A DNA stretch of 41,313 nt from Streptomyces sp. SPB074 (GTDB lineage: Bacteria; Actinomycetota; Actinomycetes; Streptomycetales; Streptomycetaceae). How positions within the stretch are numbered: the stretch's first letter is position 1; each line of letters starts with the position of its first letter. The stretch covers positions 4,256,853 to 4,298,165 of the forward strand of contig NZ_GG770539.1 of assembly GCF_000154905.1 (NCBI RefSeq), written 5' to 3'. The translations under genes and the position numbers were made by a program. Shown piece after piece: positions 40,728 to 41,313 of this stretch. Under the pieces are notes generated by a model that saw only the letters and a list, made by a program, of their open reading frames with translations, searched no databases and was not told where the DNA came from.

Positions 40728-41313
40728 GTGGAACAGAATTCCGAGAAGAGTCCGGCCGACCTCGCCGCGCACATCCGCTCCCGTCTCTCCGGGCTCAGCG
40801 GTGCCGAGGCGCGTGTCGCGCACACCGTCCTCGACCTGGGGGAACGCCTCGTCGGGCTGAGCGTGAGCGAGGTGGCCGCGCTCGCCGAGACGGCGCCCTC
40901 CTCGGTCGTGCGCACGTGTCAGCGGCTGGAATTCCGCGGCTTCCAGGAGCTGAAGATCGCCGCCGCCCGCCAGGCCCCGCACCCACCGGGACCGGCCGAC
41001 GGCTTCGGGGACGCGGCCGACCCGGCCGCTCGCGCGCTCGCCTCGACCCTCGCCGCGAGCCGCGAGGCGCTCGACGGGCTGCGCACGACGCTGCCCCCCG
41101 CGCGCCTGGGCGAGGCCGCCCGCCTGCTCCACGGGGCGAGCAGGGTCCTCGTCGTGGGCGCGGGCCTCTCACGACCGGTCGTCGCCGACACCGCGTACCG
41201 GCTGCGCGCGGTGGGCCGCGTCGTGGACGCCCCCGCCGATCCGCTCACCGCGCAGCTCTCCGCCGGGCTGCTCACGGACACCTCGGTGTGCCTCGCGGTG
41301 AGCCACACGGGCG
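40728..41313 (+). CDS. RpiR/MurR-type transcriptional regulator, truncated by the window end
   Basis: 195 codons visible, open at the right edge. Starts at a GTG at 40728 (MEQNSEKSPADLAAHIRSRL). The N-terminal RpiR helix-turn-helix is at about 25-77: LSGAEARVAHTVLDLGERLV, LSVSEVAALAETAPSSVVRT and CQRLEFRGFQELKIAAARQ. A linker of about 35 residues follows, then the beginning of a SIS sugar-phosphate-binding domain (ASRVLVVGAGLSRPVVADTA to VCLAVSHTG). No SD is evident; AT-rich CACTATTTT just upstream is the likely -10. Proteins of this type sense phosphosugars such as N-acetylmuramic-acid-6-phosphate, fitting the nearby glmM/glmS. Likely regulates itself and the divergent transporter. Confidence 0.88.
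   Translation, partial: MEQNSEKSPADLAAHIRSRLSGLSGAEARVAHTVLDLGERLVGLSVSEVAALAETAPSSVVRTCQRLEFRGFQELKIAAARQAPHPPGPADGFGDAADPAARALASTLAASREALDGLRTTLPPARLGEAARLLHGASRVLVVGAGLSRPVVADTAYRLRAVGRVVDAPADPLTAQLSAGLLTDTSVCLAVSHTG

Overview
The window is chromosomal DNA of a Streptomyces (or very close actinomycete). The support is the very high GC with GC-rich third codon positions, frequent GTG starts, and the gene order: S10, spc and alpha ribosomal operons with rpsD absent from the alpha operon, then truA, rplM-rpsI, glmM, coaA, glmS and acpS. This order agrees, from memory, with Streptomyces coelicolor. I see no tRNA, rRNA, transposase, integrase or CRISPR array.

Left flank (1-5909). An SDR oxidoreductase gene interrupted by an in-frame TAG diverges from a TetR gene, with two matching 21-bp operator-like inverted repeats between them. 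A second TetR gene diverges from a zinc alcohol dehydrogenase. A small secreted protein and a convergent Rpn/PD-(D/E)XK-like protein follow. A 519-bp gap carries the promoters and leader of the S10 operon.

Core (5910-23676). The order is rpsJ-rplC-rplD-rplW-rplB-rpsS-rplV-rpsC-rplP-rpmC-rpsQ (S10), rplN-rplX-rplE-rpsN / rpsH-rplF-rplR-rpsE-rpmD-rplO (spc), secY-adk, map, infA-rpmJ, rpsM-rpsK-rpoA-rplQ (alpha), truA. Nearly all genes overlap or lie within a few bases of each other. The exceptions are a handful of hairpin-bearing gaps: rpsQ/rplN, rpsN/rpsH, rplO/secY, adk/map, map/infA, rpmJ/rpsM, rpsK/rpoA and rpoA/rplQ. The last holds a 75-bp tandem repeat.

Accessory insert (23791-30891). 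Five tightly packed genes behind their own promoter look like a cell-surface glycan operon: a cellulose-synthase-like processive GT2, a Tat/lipoprotein GH26-like hydrolase, two multi-spanning GT-C glycosyltransferases and a soluble DPM1-like polyprenyl-phosphate sugar synthase. This is the most interesting system in the window. The last gene can make the lipid-linked sugar that the two GT-C enzymes would need, while the GT2 and hydrolase could make and trim a polysaccharide. A single-pass membrane protein gene on the other strand separates this block from rplM.

Right flank (31793-41313). rplM-rpsI are followed by the cell-wall precursor genes glmM and glmS, a Methyltransf_19 (DUF574) methyltransferase, coaA, a small basic protein and acpS. 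Next come an EamA/DMT transporter gene broken at a run of seven C and a divergent RpiR-type regulator that runs off the end of the window. Several starts (the first TetR, glmS and the gene at 31792) have a -10-like hexamer 6-7 nt before the start codon and no ribosome binding site, as in leaderless transcripts.
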